From Nitrincola alkalisediminis (GTDB lineage Bacteria; Pseudomonadota; Gammaproteobacteria; Pseudomonadales; Balneatricaceae): a DNA stretch of 64,000 bases. Shown piece by piece: positions 28,419 through 36,566 of this stretch. The DNA lies in contig NZ_VYTY01000008.1 in assembly GCF_009821115.1 (NCBI RefSeq), positions 157,925 to 221,924 of the forward strand. The letters are read 5' to 3'. The translations under genes and the position numbers were made by a program. The notes below the pieces were generated by a model, which saw only the letters and a list, made by a program, of their open reading frames with translations, had not been told where the DNA came from and did no database searches. Position 1 is the stretch's first letter; each line of letters opens with the position of its first letter.

Positions 28419-29585
28419 TCAGGCTCTAGATACAGTCATAATTGCGACATCATCAGGTCGAACATCCTCAAAGCCTTCCTCAATCATTTCTGTCAACTGA
28501 GAAGACTCGATATATCCCGGCTGCAACGTACTTAATAGCCAGTTTTCTTTTTCTTTCAATGAGCTACCTTTTAGGATCTCAAGAACACCATCTGAAAACA
28601 GGGTCAAACTAAACACCTGCGGCAAATCCAACTGGTGCTCTTCAAACTCAGGCTTTTCAAACAATCCGACAGGCATTCCGCGCCCTTTTAAAAAAGAACT
28701 GCTTTCATTACAGCTCAAGATTGGCATAGGATGATGACCACCCGTTGCATAGGTCAGCTTGGATGTTTGCGTGTCTAATAAGCCGACAAACATGGTCATA
28801 TGCTTACCCATACCCGTGAGTAACATTTCTCGATTGATACGTTCAAGCGTTAACACGGGCGATAAAATATCAAAACTCGAATGACGCTTATAATTTCTTA
28901 ATAAGCGATGCGTTAAATTCTTCAATAACACTGTCACTAATGCCGAAGACGCGCCATGACCTGAAACATCTGCCAAATAGAAAATAATTAAGTGGTCATT
29001 TATTTCTATCGCATCGACAAAGTCGCCACTTAGCAACAAGGAAGGTTTTAAAGTGTATTCCACCACTAAACCATTAATAGTTTGATGACGGGGAGGTAAA
29101 AGGTTTTGTTGAACATGTTGAGCGGCATGATGATCTGCTCTGAGCTCATCTAAACTGCGTTCAAGCGAGTCCTTTAAACGCTTTGACTCCTCTATGTACA
29201 AGGCTCTTCGCAACTGACGCTTCATCGAGTAGATAAACAGCTTCGGACTGAGGTCCAAATCCTCTACCACAAACACATCATCGGCCCCGGCGCGCAAAGC
29301 ATTGATGATCGTCGTTGAACTCCCCTCTCCAATGATAGCAACAACGGGTTTAGGATTGAGAATCGACGAGGCATAATCAAGAAAACTTAAGCTCACGCCA
29401 TTCGCAAGATCCAGAAGCGTCAAGGAGAACGACTTATGCTCCAACATCGCTTCGGCGTCTGCCACGTGCTCACACACAACCATACTCAGGTCAGGCAAAC
29501 CACACTGCTCACATAGCGATTGTAGGCGCTCAATCACAATGACAGACGATGAAACCACTAACACCGTATGGCTAGGGCGAATCAT
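28419..29585 (-). CDS. Response regulator with PP2C/SpoIIE-type phosphatase output
   Basis: A 388-residue protein made of a receiver domain (about 1-125), a short coiled linker and a PPM serine phosphatase domain (about 160-388). In the receiver, Asp59 in LTLLDLANG is the likely phospho-acceptor. The phosphatase keeps its metal ligands in LLSGDFVDAIEI, LADVSGHGASSALV, LFSDGVLEI and DDVAIM. Phosphorylation of the receiver probably controls dephosphorylation of the STAS protein encoded just downstream. Unlike HsbR no histidine-kinase-like ATPase domain is attached, so a separate anti-sigma kinase must exist elsewhere if the switch is complete. Confidence 0.9.
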   Translation of the reverse strand: MIRPSHTVLVVSSSVIVIERLQSLCEQCGLPDLSMVVCEHVADAEAMLEHKSFSLTLLDLANGVSLSFLDYASSILNPKPVVAIIGEGSSTTIINALRAGADDVFVVEDLDLSPKLFIYSMKRQLRRALYIEESKRLKDSLERSLDELRADHHAAQHVQQNLLPPRHQTINGLVVEYTLKPSLLLSGDFVDAIEINDHLIIFYLADVSGHGASSALVTVLLKNLTHRLLRNYKRHSSFDILSPVLTLERINREMLLTGMGKHMTMFVGLLDTQTSKLTYATGGHHPMPILSCNESSSFLKGRGMPVGLFEKPEFEEHQLDLPQVFSLTLFSDGVLEILKGSSLKEKENWLLSTLQPGYIESSQLTEMIEEGFEDVRPDDVAIMTVSRA

Positions 29586-29657
29586 ACATCAGTAACCCCT
29601 GCTGTTTTTATGATTCATGAACACCCTGCTTGAAATACGCTTGAACATGGCTAGCGT

Positions 29658-30362
29658 TTAAAAATCCGTTTCGTCAAAGCTGACACGAACATCACCATCA
29701 CGAACAAGGAACTCACGACGTTGCAAATATGAGTCACGAATAAACGAGTAACGATCACCCGAAATCATACGCTCAGCTTCAAGTAAACGCGCTCGAGTGT
29801 CAATTAGACGTAATGCTTGCAATGAATTACGAGTGGCACGATCATCAACATAAACAATTGGATTTAGATACCAATCAGGCACCATTCCCACTGTATCTCT
29901 AACTGAGCTAGGACCAAAGAATGGCAATACAACATAAGGACCTGATGGCATTCCCCAATACCCTAGCGTTTGTCCAAAATCTTCATCGTGTTTCGCAATT
30001 CCCATAGGAGTTGCGACATCAATCAGACCTGCCAAACCAAAGGTTGTATTAAACGTAAAGCGTGCTACGTCTTCAAACGCATTATGAACCTTGCCCTGCA
30101 ACAGATTGTTGGCAAATGTACGCAGCCCTTTTAGGTTATCAAAAAAGTTGCTGACACCTGTCTGAGCCAGTTCAGGCGTTATAAACTTGTACCCTTGTGC
30201 TAAGGGTTTTATCGCCGCACGATCAATTGTTTCATTAAATGAAAACATTGCACGATTGAAGCCTTCCCATGGATCACTCTCGGTTTGTGCGTGAAGTGGA
30301 GCAATCGACACAAACGTAACCAGACTGGCGACGGCCAGCTTTTTTGATAAATTTGACACCAT
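29658..30362 (-). CDS. mlaA: MlaA (VacJ) family outer-membrane lipid-asymmetry protein
   Basis: Part of the Mla system that removes misplaced phospholipids from the outer leaflet of the outer membrane. The mature protein shows DPWEGFNRAMFSFNETIDRAAIKPLAQGY, the block around FFDNLKGLRTFANNLLQGK, TFGLAGLIDVATPMG, EDFGQTLGYWGMPSGPYVVLPFFGPSSVRD, all typical of MlaA. The start at 30362 is preferred because AAAGGA precedes it and a clean signal peptide follows; a frame reaching 30446 is not needed. The signal ends at PLHAQ with no lipobox cysteine, so the protein seems not to be lipidated. The length of 234 residues is normal. Confidence 0.93.
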   Translation of the reverse strand: MVSNLSKKLAVASLVTFVSIAPLHAQTESDPWEGFNRAMFSFNETIDRAAIKPLAQGYKFITPELAQTGVSNFFDNLKGLRTFANNLLQGKVHNAFEDVARFTFNTTFGLAGLIDVATPMGIAKHDEDFGQTLGYWGMPSGPYVVLPFFGPSSVRDTVGMVPDWYLNPIVYVDDRATRNSLQALRLIDTRARLLEAERMISGDRYSFIRDSYLQRREFLVRDGDVRVSFDETDF

Positions 30363-30421
30363 TATGGATCCTTTACTATGCCAGACGTACATGGACGTAA
30401 TTTCGTTATTGTAGTCATTGA

Positions 30422-30568
30422 TGCGCTGCGAATAAAGCATTCTCAAGTTATAATTATTTAAAACATAGGGACTACCTAACAGCCAATAGGCTAAAGCGAC
30501 TCATTGAGAAGGGCAAAATCGAAAATAACGGAAAAGTGATTAGACTCGGCGTATTAATCAACTCATGA
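30422..30568 (+). pseudogene. Possible remnant of a small coding sequence
   Basis: A 48-codon open stretch on the plus strand with no ATG, GTG or TTG start in frame reads like real protein: HRDYLTANRLKRLIEKG followed by IENNGKVIRLGVLI and a TGA stop. The pattern helix then beta-hairpin resembles the end of a winged-helix domain. It overlaps the presumed mlaA promoter region and runs 6 bases into the 3' end of the GIY-YIG gene on the other strand. It may be the decayed end of a lost gene or a chance frame; I favour neither strongly. Confidence 0.25.
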
Positions 30569-30832
30569 TGTATTGAGCATTAAGCGCTCCTTACCCGAAC
30601 GCGATAGTTTTTTTAAGGCACTTTCACGCTTGGATGCCAAACTGCGGTTGGCCTGCTGTTCAAAATACACAAGCTGAACCGGTCGTCTTGAGCGCGTGTA
30701 GCGGGCTCCGCGCTTATCACAGGCGTTATGCTCCTGAAGACGACGCTCCAGATCCGTGGTGATGCCAGTGTAGAGTGAGTTATCTGAGCAGCGTAACAAA
30801 TACACGTACCAGATGGGCTTCGCATCAGACAT
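30563..30832 (-). CDS. GIY-YIG nuclease-superfamily protein (YhbQ-like)
   Basis: An 89-residue protein with the GIY-YIG fold: WYVYLLRCSDNSLYTGITTDLERRLQEHN contains the paired YVY and YTG strands and the catalytic arginine, followed by GARYTRSRRPVQLVYFE and a Lys/Arg-rich helix. This is the UPF0213/YhbQ branch, whose members have a single domain and poorly known roles; nuclease activity has been reported for E. coli YhbQ. It starts 8 bases after the end of cysG and is probably the last gene of the sulfur operon, although no functional link to sulfur is known. Confidence 0.9.
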   Translation of the reverse strand: MSDAKPIWYVYLLRCSDNSLYTGITTDLERRLQEHNACDKRGARYTRSRRPVQLVYFEQQANRSLASKRESALKKLSRSGKERLMLNTS

Positions 30833-30840
30833 TTAAATGA

Positions 30841-32250
30841 TTAGTTAACCTGTGGCCCCACAAGCGCTTTCTGGCCAAACCAAGCAAGCTTTTCTTGGAG
30901 CGACACCACTTCTCCAACAATAATAATGGCGGGCGCTTCTAACTGAGCTTGATTTTGTCGTTCAACAATATTTGACAGAACCCCTGTCAGCACTTTTTGC
31001 TGGACTGAAGTCCCTTGAGAAACAATCGCAATTGGAGTGTTTTCAGGCTTACCATGACTTAGCAAGCCACTGACCAACACGTCTAGCGTATGCAGCCCCA
31101 TATAAAAAACAATTGTTTGATTTGGCTGAATCAACTCTTCAAAATTCAGATCGCTTGTTCGGTTTTTTAATTGACCTGTCACAAACTTAACCGATTGCGC
31201 ATAGTTTCGGTGCGTTAGGGGTATACCGCCATAGGTTGAACACGCACTTGCGGCCGTAATCCCCGGCACCACTTGAAAAGGAATTCCTGCAGCTTTTAAC
31301 TCTTCTAACTCTTCACCGCCTCGACCGAAGATAAACGGATCTCCACCCTTCAAGCGCACAACCCGCTTTCCGGCACGGGCATGCTCAATCAGGAGCTGGT
31401 TAATATCTTGCTGAGGCACCGCATGGTGATCTCGCTTCTTGCCTACATAAATTAAGTCGGCGTCACGGCGACACATTTCGAGCACTTCAGCTGACACCAA
31501 GCGATCGTAAAGGACAATATCGGCCTGCTGCATGAGCCGCAATGCTTTAAACGTCAAAAGCTCTGGATCGCCTGGGCCTGCACCCACCAAGTAAACCTCA
31601 CCCACTTGACTGTCAGGGTTCCCCGCTTCAATTTGTGCCAACAAGAGTGCTTCGGCCTCAGCATCCTGCCCTGCAAACACACGCTCAGCCACTTGACCAT
31701 TCAACACTTTTTCCCAAAAAACACGGCGCTCATTGACGGAGTTAAAACGTGCTTTGACCTTGTCACGCAAACGCCCAACCAACTGACCTAAACGACTAAA
31801 GCTCACCGGAATTTGACTTTCTAGTTTTGAGCGCAATAAGCGCGCCAATACTGGAGACTGCCCCCCTGAGCTAATCCCGATAACAATCGGCGAACGATCG
31901 ACAATCGCTGGAAAAATAAATGTACAGAGTGGTGGATTATCAACAACATTAACGGGCACATTCGCCGCCACCGCATCGTGATATACCTGCTCATTCAACT
32001 GCTCGTCATCGGTTGCCGCGAGCACCAGGGTTCTGCCAAGAATCAAACCCGACGCATACTCACCAATAATGATTTGCCCGTGCGATTCCTCTAGCAAGGC
32101 TTGCAATTCAGGATGGACATCTAAAGATACCACCGTAATTTGAGCACCAGCTCTTACCAGCAATCGCGCTTTACGCAACGCAACATCTCCCCCTCCGACA
32201 AGCAAAACTTGACGACCCTTGAGATCAAAGAAAAGAGGTAGATATTCCAT
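30841..32250 (-). CDS. cysG: Sirohaem synthase CysG (trifunctional)
   Basis: Makes sirohaem, the cofactor of CysI, from uroporphyrinogen III. The N-terminal part (1-210) is the NAD-dependent dehydrogenase and ferrochelatase, with [17 protein letters not shown] and [19 protein letters not shown]. The C-terminal part (about 215-465) is the methyltransferase, with [37 protein letters not shown] and [21 protein letters not shown]. The length of 469 residues fits E. coli CysG. Its position downstream of cysI and cysH links cofactor supply to sulfite reduction. Confidence 0.96.
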   Translation of the reverse strand: MEYLPLFFDLKGRQVLLVGGGDVALRKARLLVRAGAQITVVSLDVHPELQALLEESHGQIIIGEYASGLILGRTLVLAATDDEQLNEQVYHDAVAANVPVNVVDNPPLCTFIFPAIVDRSPIVIGISSGGQSPVLARLLRSKLESQIPVSFSRLGQLVGRLRDKVKARFNSVNERRVFWEKVLNGQVAERVFAGQDAEAEALLLAQIEAGNPDSQVGEVYLVGAGPGDPELLTFKALRLMQQADIVLYDRLVSAEVLEMCRRDADLIYVGKKRDHHAVPQQDINQLLIEHARAGKRVVRLKGGDPFIFGRGGEELEELKAAGIPFQVVPGITAASACSTYGGIPLTHRNYAQSVKFVTGQLKNRTSDLNFEELIQPNQTIVFYMGLHTLDVLVSGLLSHGKPENTPIAIVSQGTSVQQKVLTGVLSNIVERQNQAQLEAPAIIIVGEVVSLQEKLAWFGQKALVGPQVN

Positions 32251-32270
32251 GGTTAAGATCCTAGATCGAG

Positions 32271-32300
32271 GTTATCAGCTCACGAATACGAGCTGATAAC
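32271..32300 (-). repeat. Intercistronic hairpin between cysH and cysG
   Basis: A perfect 11-bp inverted repeat, GTTATCAGCTC and GAGCTGATAAC, with an 8-base loop, lies between the cysH stop and the cysG start on the minus strand. No T-run follows. It may mark an RNA processing or attenuation point that lowers cysG expression relative to cysI and cysH. Confidence 0.55.
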
Positions 32301-32305
32301 AAATT

Positions 32306-33037
32306 TTATCTGGGTTTTAGAGGTATTAATGAGGAGGCGGCTGCATGCAACCCGCACTCTCTGTTTTCTGGATTTTCCCACCACCAACGCCCCGCACGCA
32401 AGTCCTCACCTACCGAGATTGCGCGGGTACAGGGTGCACAACCGATACTTGGGTAATGACGATCATGCAATTCATTGTAGGGAACCTCAAAGAAACGCAA
32501 GTACGCCCATACCTCGGACTCTTTCCAATCAGCTAACGGATTAAGCTTTTGAAGCCCATTCCCAGCATCCCACTCCGAAAACTCCACTGCATCACGGGTA
32601 ACCGACTGTTCCCGACGCAAACCGGTAATCCACGCCTTACGTCCTTTAAGCGCCCGCGCTAGTGGCTCAAGCTTACGCACAGCGCAGCATTGTTTACGGA
32701 GTGCTTGCGACTCGTAAAAACCATTAATTCCAGACTCACGAACATAGGCTTCTACTGAGGCGGCATCAGGATAAAAAACATCGACTTTTGACGCAACGTA
32801 ACGCTTGGTCATCGTCGCCAACAAGGTTAAGGTCTCTTCTGGAAGACGCCCTGTGTCTAGCACAAACTGAGGTATCGATAATGCATGGCGATCAATGAGG
32901 TCGGCCAGCAACATATCTTCAGCACCTAAACTATTGGCCAGCACAAGACTGCCGTCGTAAAGCGAGCTTGCTTCTTGAAGACGGGCGACAACCGAATCGA
33001 CTTTACTTTGTAACTCTGGCGTTAAGCTATCAGTCAC
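32306..33037 (-). CDS. cysH: Assimilatory APS reductase (CysH family, iron-sulfur type)
   Basis: Thioredoxin-dependent reductase of 243 residues. The nucleotide-binding part shows LANSLGAEDMLLADL and FVLDTGRLPEETL. Two cysteine pairs, in KQCCAVRKLEPL and GCAPCTRAI, supply the ligands of a [4Fe-4S] cluster, and ECGLH near the C-terminus carries the catalytic cysteine. The cluster cysteines are the mark of enzymes that use APS directly; E. coli PAPS reductase lacks them. That agrees with the absence of a cysC kinase gene or CysNC fusion in this window. It sits between DUF934 and cysG. Confidence 0.94.
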   Translation of the reverse strand: MTDSLTPELQSKVDSVVARLQEASSLYDGSLVLANSLGAEDMLLADLIDRHALSIPQFVLDTGRLPEETLTLLATMTKRYVASKVDVFYPDAASVEAYVRESGINGFYESQALRKQCCAVRKLEPLARALKGRKAWITGLRREQSVTRDAVEFSEWDAGNGLQKLNPLADWKESEVWAYLRFFEVPYNELHDRHYPSIGCAPCTRAISVGEDLRAGRWWWENPENRECGLHAAASSLIPLKPR

Positions 33038-33050
33038 ACTTCACCCCATC

Positions 33051-33536
33051 TCATTGATGATAAATCGGGCGCGGGTCATCCGCACACCCCTGATAATGAA
33101 CGCTGATTTCAGAGAAGGCATGCAAAGCCTCATCGGAGTAGATCTCATCTGCTATCAAGAAAGCATTAAACCCACAACGCTCAAGGTACCCCAAACGGTC
33201 TCGCCCAACATCACCGACCGCACGCAACTCACCCGTATAACCCACTCGACGCAGTTGACGCGCTAAACTAAATCCACGTCCATCACGAAACACAGGAAAT
33301 TCAATGGCAATTAAAGAAAGCTTGGAAAGCCAAGGTACAATCTGCCCAACCTCGACATCCCCAGTCACCTGTACACCCAACTGCTTTGGACTCAAAGCAT
33401 CAGCCGCTTCAATGTATTCAAATGGAACCAATAGAAGCTCATGACCCGATGCTTGTTCAACAAAATCAGCTCCGTCCTCAGGACTCACCAACACCCAAGA
33501 ATCTTGAACCCTTTCCCGATTAATGATCAGCGGCAT
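33051..33536 (-). CDS. DUF934 family protein of the sulfite reductase operon
   Basis: A 161-residue protein of unknown biochemical role found almost always next to this type of cysI. Visible features are an N-terminal beta stretch, LLVPFEYI, the central block IAIEFPVFRDGRGFSLARQLRR, GYTGELRAVGDVGRDRLGYLERCGFNAF, and a helical C-terminus; these define the family. Its start overlaps the end of cysI by 17 bases and cysH follows after 13 bases. A helper role in sulfite reductase assembly or electron supply is often proposed, but there is no motif that proves it. Confidence 0.9.
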   Translation of the reverse strand: MPLIINRERVQDSWVLVSPEDGADFVEQASGHELLLVPFEYIEAADALSPKQLGVQVTGDVEVGQIVPWLSKLSLIAIEFPVFRDGRGFSLARQLRRVGYTGELRAVGDVGRDRLGYLERCGFNAFLIADEIYSDEALHAFSEISVHYQGCADDPRPIYHQ

Positions 33537-35178
33537 AGACTTTCTCCTTAAAAGGGGTTAAACCAACACGGCGAACGGTGTCTAAAAAGCGCTCTTCTTC
33601 AGTACGCTGTTCAATATACGTCTCTAGTATCTTGCGCAAGACGGAGGGCACTTCATCTGCAGCAACCGATTTACCCAGTACTTTACCCAAGGATGCATCC
33701 TCACGGCCAGAACCACCCAGTGTAATTTGGTACCAGTCCTCACCTTTTTTGTCGACACCTAAAATACCGATATGTCCAACATGATGATGACCACAGGCAT
33801 TAATGCAGCCTGACATATTTAACTGGATATCACCGAGATCATACAAATAATCTAAATTTTCAAATTCAGCATTGATGGCATCAGAGATGTTTAATGTTTT
33901 AGCATTGGCCAAAGAGCAGAAATCAAAACCTGGACACACAATCATATCCGTTAGGGTATTAATGTTTGCTCTGGCAAGATTATGCTCAGACAAAACCTTC
34001 CATACAGCATACAGATCCGTTTGGCGAACTTCGGCTAACACTAAGTTTTGATCATGCGTTGAGCGGATTTCTGAAAAGCTGTAACGATCCGCCAAATCAG
34101 CAACGACATCCATTTGTAAATCGGTGATATCGCCTGGCGGGCCAAGCAAAGGCTTGAGTGACACCACAACACAGCGATAGCCAGCAACCTTGTGTGCCCG
34201 AGTATTACGTTCAAACCAAACTCGGAAATCTGCATCGGCCTCTAATTGTTGATCTAAGCTAACATCGTCTTTTGCACTTAGTTCATACGCATGAGGCGTA
34301 AAGAAACCTTTAACGCGTGCAATTTCCTCAGCCGTTAACTTTAATTCGGTATCGCGAGTGTATTGCCATTCAGCTTCAACAAGATCTCTGAAGGTATCAA
34401 TACCTAATGCTTCAACTAAAATTTTGATGCGTGCTTTATATTTGTTATCACGACGACCTTTAAGGTTGTACACACGTAAGATCGCATCGAGATAGGATAA
34501 CAAATCTTCTTTTGGCAAGAACTCGCGTATCACTTTTCCTATAACAGGCGTGCGACCGAGCCCCCCGCCCACTAAGACTTCAAAACCGACTTCACCCTCA
34601 GCGTTCTGCACCAAATGCAGTCCAATGTCATGCACCTGACTCGCTGCCCTGTCTTCTTTTGAACCAGTGACCGCAATCTTAAATTTACGAGGCAGGTAAG
34701 CAAACTCGGGATGCAAGGTTGACCATTGACGAATAATCTCACACCAAGGTCTTGGATCTTCAAGCTCATTTTCGGCAACGCCCGCAAAATGGTCAGTCGT
34801 GGTATTGCGTATGCAATTACCCGATGTTTGAATGGCATGCATCTGCACAGTAGCCAACTCTGCTAGGATATCGGGCACTTCTTCAAGCTTGGGCCAATTA
34901 AACTGAATATTGGTGCGTGTCGTAAAATGACCGTAACCTTTATCGTACTTACGAGCAATATGCGCCAGCATACGCATTTGCTCAGCCGACATTAATCCGT
35001 AAGGAATCGCCACTCGCAACATCGGCGCTTGGCGCTGTATATAAAGACCATTCATTAAACGCAAAGCTAAAAACTCATCAGCCGATAACTCGCCCGCCAA
35101 GTAGCGGCGCGTCTGATCCCTGAACTGTTCTACGCGTTCATGAACGATCTGTTGATCGACCTGATTATACTGATACAT
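33520..35178 (-). CDS. cysI: Sulfite reductase haemoprotein (nitrite/sulfite reductase family)
   Basis: Sirohaem and [4Fe-4S] enzyme that reduces sulfite to sulfide with six electrons. The 552-residue protein has two ferredoxin-like halves, with YGHFTTRTNIQFNWP and SGNCIRNTTTDHFAG in the first. The cluster and sirohaem cysteines lie in CPGFDFCSLANAKT and LNMSGCINACGHHHVGHIG. The shape fits the single-subunit family paired with DUF934, found in Pseudomonas and marine relatives, rather than the CysJ-partnered E. coli enzyme. No cysJ is present. It leads the minus-strand operon cysI-DUF934-cysH-cysG. Confidence 0.93.
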   Translation of the reverse strand: MYQYNQVDQQIVHERVEQFRDQTRRYLAGELSADEFLALRLMNGLYIQRQAPMLRVAIPYGLMSAEQMRMLAHIARKYDKGYGHFTTRTNIQFNWPKLEEVPDILAELATVQMHAIQTSGNCIRNTTTDHFAGVAENELEDPRPWCEIIRQWSTLHPEFAYLPRKFKIAVTGSKEDRAASQVHDIGLHLVQNAEGEVGFEVLVGGGLGRTPVIGKVIREFLPKEDLLSYLDAILRVYNLKGRRDNKYKARIKILVEALGIDTFRDLVEAEWQYTRDTELKLTAEEIARVKGFFTPHAYELSAKDDVSLDQQLEADADFRVWFERNTRAHKVAGYRCVVVSLKPLLGPPGDITDLQMDVVADLADRYSFSEIRSTHDQNLVLAEVRQTDLYAVWKVLSEHNLARANINTLTDMIVCPGFDFCSLANAKTLNISDAINAEFENLDYLYDLGDIQLNMSGCINACGHHHVGHIGILGVDKKGEDWYQITLGGSGREDASLGKVLGKSVAADEVPSVLRKILETYIEQRTEEERFLDTVRRVGLTPFKEKVYAADH

Positions 35179-35636
35179 GATTACACATTTCCTCTGACAC
35201 CCGTATTCATTGACAGGCTTTCAAATGAGCAGACAGTTGCGCAGTGTACTCTGAAAGCAATATAACTTTAAATAATAATTATGAATTTTATTAGATCATT
35301 TAGTAGTTAGCAGCCAACTCTTATAAAACAGCAGGCCTTATAAAACAGCAGGTCTTATAAAACAGTAGCTAGTATAAAATAGTAGCTAATGGCTAGCGAC
35401 CAACTCTCGAGCAGTTCAACAGCCCACTCTCTCGCCAACCACCCTCACCGACCAAAACCCTTTGCGATCATACAGCGATGAACAAGGCTTGACATACAAA
35501 CAACGCGCATATCAAAGCACTTGATATTACTTAAAGATATATAAAAATATCTATTTATTCTTTTTTATTTTATCCAACTTACACCATAATCGCACACTTC
35601 TAATACCCGTTTTTTAACCAAGGGAAGAGTCTTGCT
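35179..35636. promoter_or_regulatory. Divergent control region between cysI and cysD operons
   Basis: This 458-base gene-free region must hold both promoters. It is AT-rich near 35260-35300 and again at 35525-35580, where AGATAT and ATATCT flank a six-base loop ahead of a T-rich tract. In the middle are four 17-bp tandem repeats. CysB, the usual activator of such genes, binds AT-rich sites with weak consensus, so I cannot mark an operator. Confidence 0.6.
35320..35387. repeat. Four imperfect 17-bp tandem repeats
   Basis: Units at 35320-35336, 35337-35353, 35354-35370 and 35371-35387 follow the form CTTATAAAACAGYAGSY. The first two differ at one base, the third at a few, and the fourth is the most diverged. 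A related pair of flanks, TAGCAGCCAACTCT before (35308) and TAGCGACCAACTCT after (35394), suggests the block arose within a larger duplication. No coding frame runs through it. Confidence 0.85.
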
Positions 35637-36554
35637 ATGCCAGCATTACCTGAATACCGACTAACTCACCTCAAACAACTTGAGGCTGAGAGCATTCACA
35701 TCATCCGAGAAGTGGCCGCTGAGTTTGACAACCCTGTCATGCTTTATTCCATCGGTAAAGATTCTTCTGTCATGCTTCATTTAGCACGCAAAGCATTTTA
35801 CCCCGGCAACCCACCTTTTCCATTACTGCACGTCGACACAACGTGGAAATTTCGTGAGATGATTCAATTTCGCGACAAAATGGCAAAAGAAGCCGGTATG
35901 GACTTAATTGTTCACATCAACCCTGAAGGTGTTGAGATGGGTATCAGCCCATTTGTGCATGGCTCTAAAAAGCACACCGACATTATGAAAACTCAAAGCC
36001 TTAAACAAGCACTAAATCAGTACAAGTTTGATGCAGCCTTTGGCGGAGCGCGTCGTGATGAAGAAAAATCACGTGCAAAAGAGAGAATCTTCTCATTTCG
36101 CGACAAAAACCACCGTTGGGACCCCAAAAACCAACGTCCCGAACTTTGGAATATTTTTAATACCCGCGTTGATAAAGGTGAGAGCATTCGCGTCTTCCCT
36201 CTGTCCAATTGGACCGAACTCGATATCTGGCAATACATTTACTTAGAAAAAATTGACATCGTTCCTTTGTACTACTCGGCGGTACGACCCGTTGTTGACC
36301 GCGATGGCATGCTGATAATGGTTGACGATGACCGTATGCCACTTAATCCAAATGAAACGCCCATGATGAAATCCGTGCGCTTCCGAACACTCGGTTGCTA
36401 CCCACTGACCGGTGCCGTTGAGTCAGAAGCCGACTCACTGGAGGAAATCATTCAAGAAATGCTTCTAGCGACAACGTCCGAGCGTCAAGGCAGAGCAATT
36501 GACCATGATGGCGCTGGGTCAATGGAGCAAAAGAAAATGGAAGGCTACTTCTAA
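35637..36554 (+). CDS. cysD: Sulfate adenylyltransferase subunit 2
   Basis: Catalytic subunit of ATP sulfurylase, which makes APS from sulfate and ATP. It is an N-type PP-loop enzyme with [51 protein letters not shown], and [31 protein letters not shown]. The 305-residue length is normal. The start follows AAGGGAAGAG. It is followed by cysN after 12 bases and is divergent from the reductive operon, so uptake, activation and reduction lie in three separate transcription units within the window. Confidence 0.97.
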   Translation: MPALPEYRLTHLKQLEAESIHIIREVAAEFDNPVMLYSIGKDSSVMLHLARKAFYPGNPPFPLLHVDTTWKFREMIQFRDKMAKEAGMDLIVHINPEGVEMGISPFVHGSKKHTDIMKTQSLKQALNQYKFDAAFGGARRDEEKSRAKERIFSFRDKNHRWDPKNQRPELWNIFNTRVDKGESIRVFPLSNWTELDIWQYIYLEKIDIVPLYYSAVRPVVDRDGMLIMVDDDRMPLNPNETPMMKSVRFRTLGCYPLTGAVESEADSLEEIIQEMLLATTSERQGRAIDHDGAGSMEQKKMEGYF

Positions 36555-36566
36555 GAGGATTATGAA

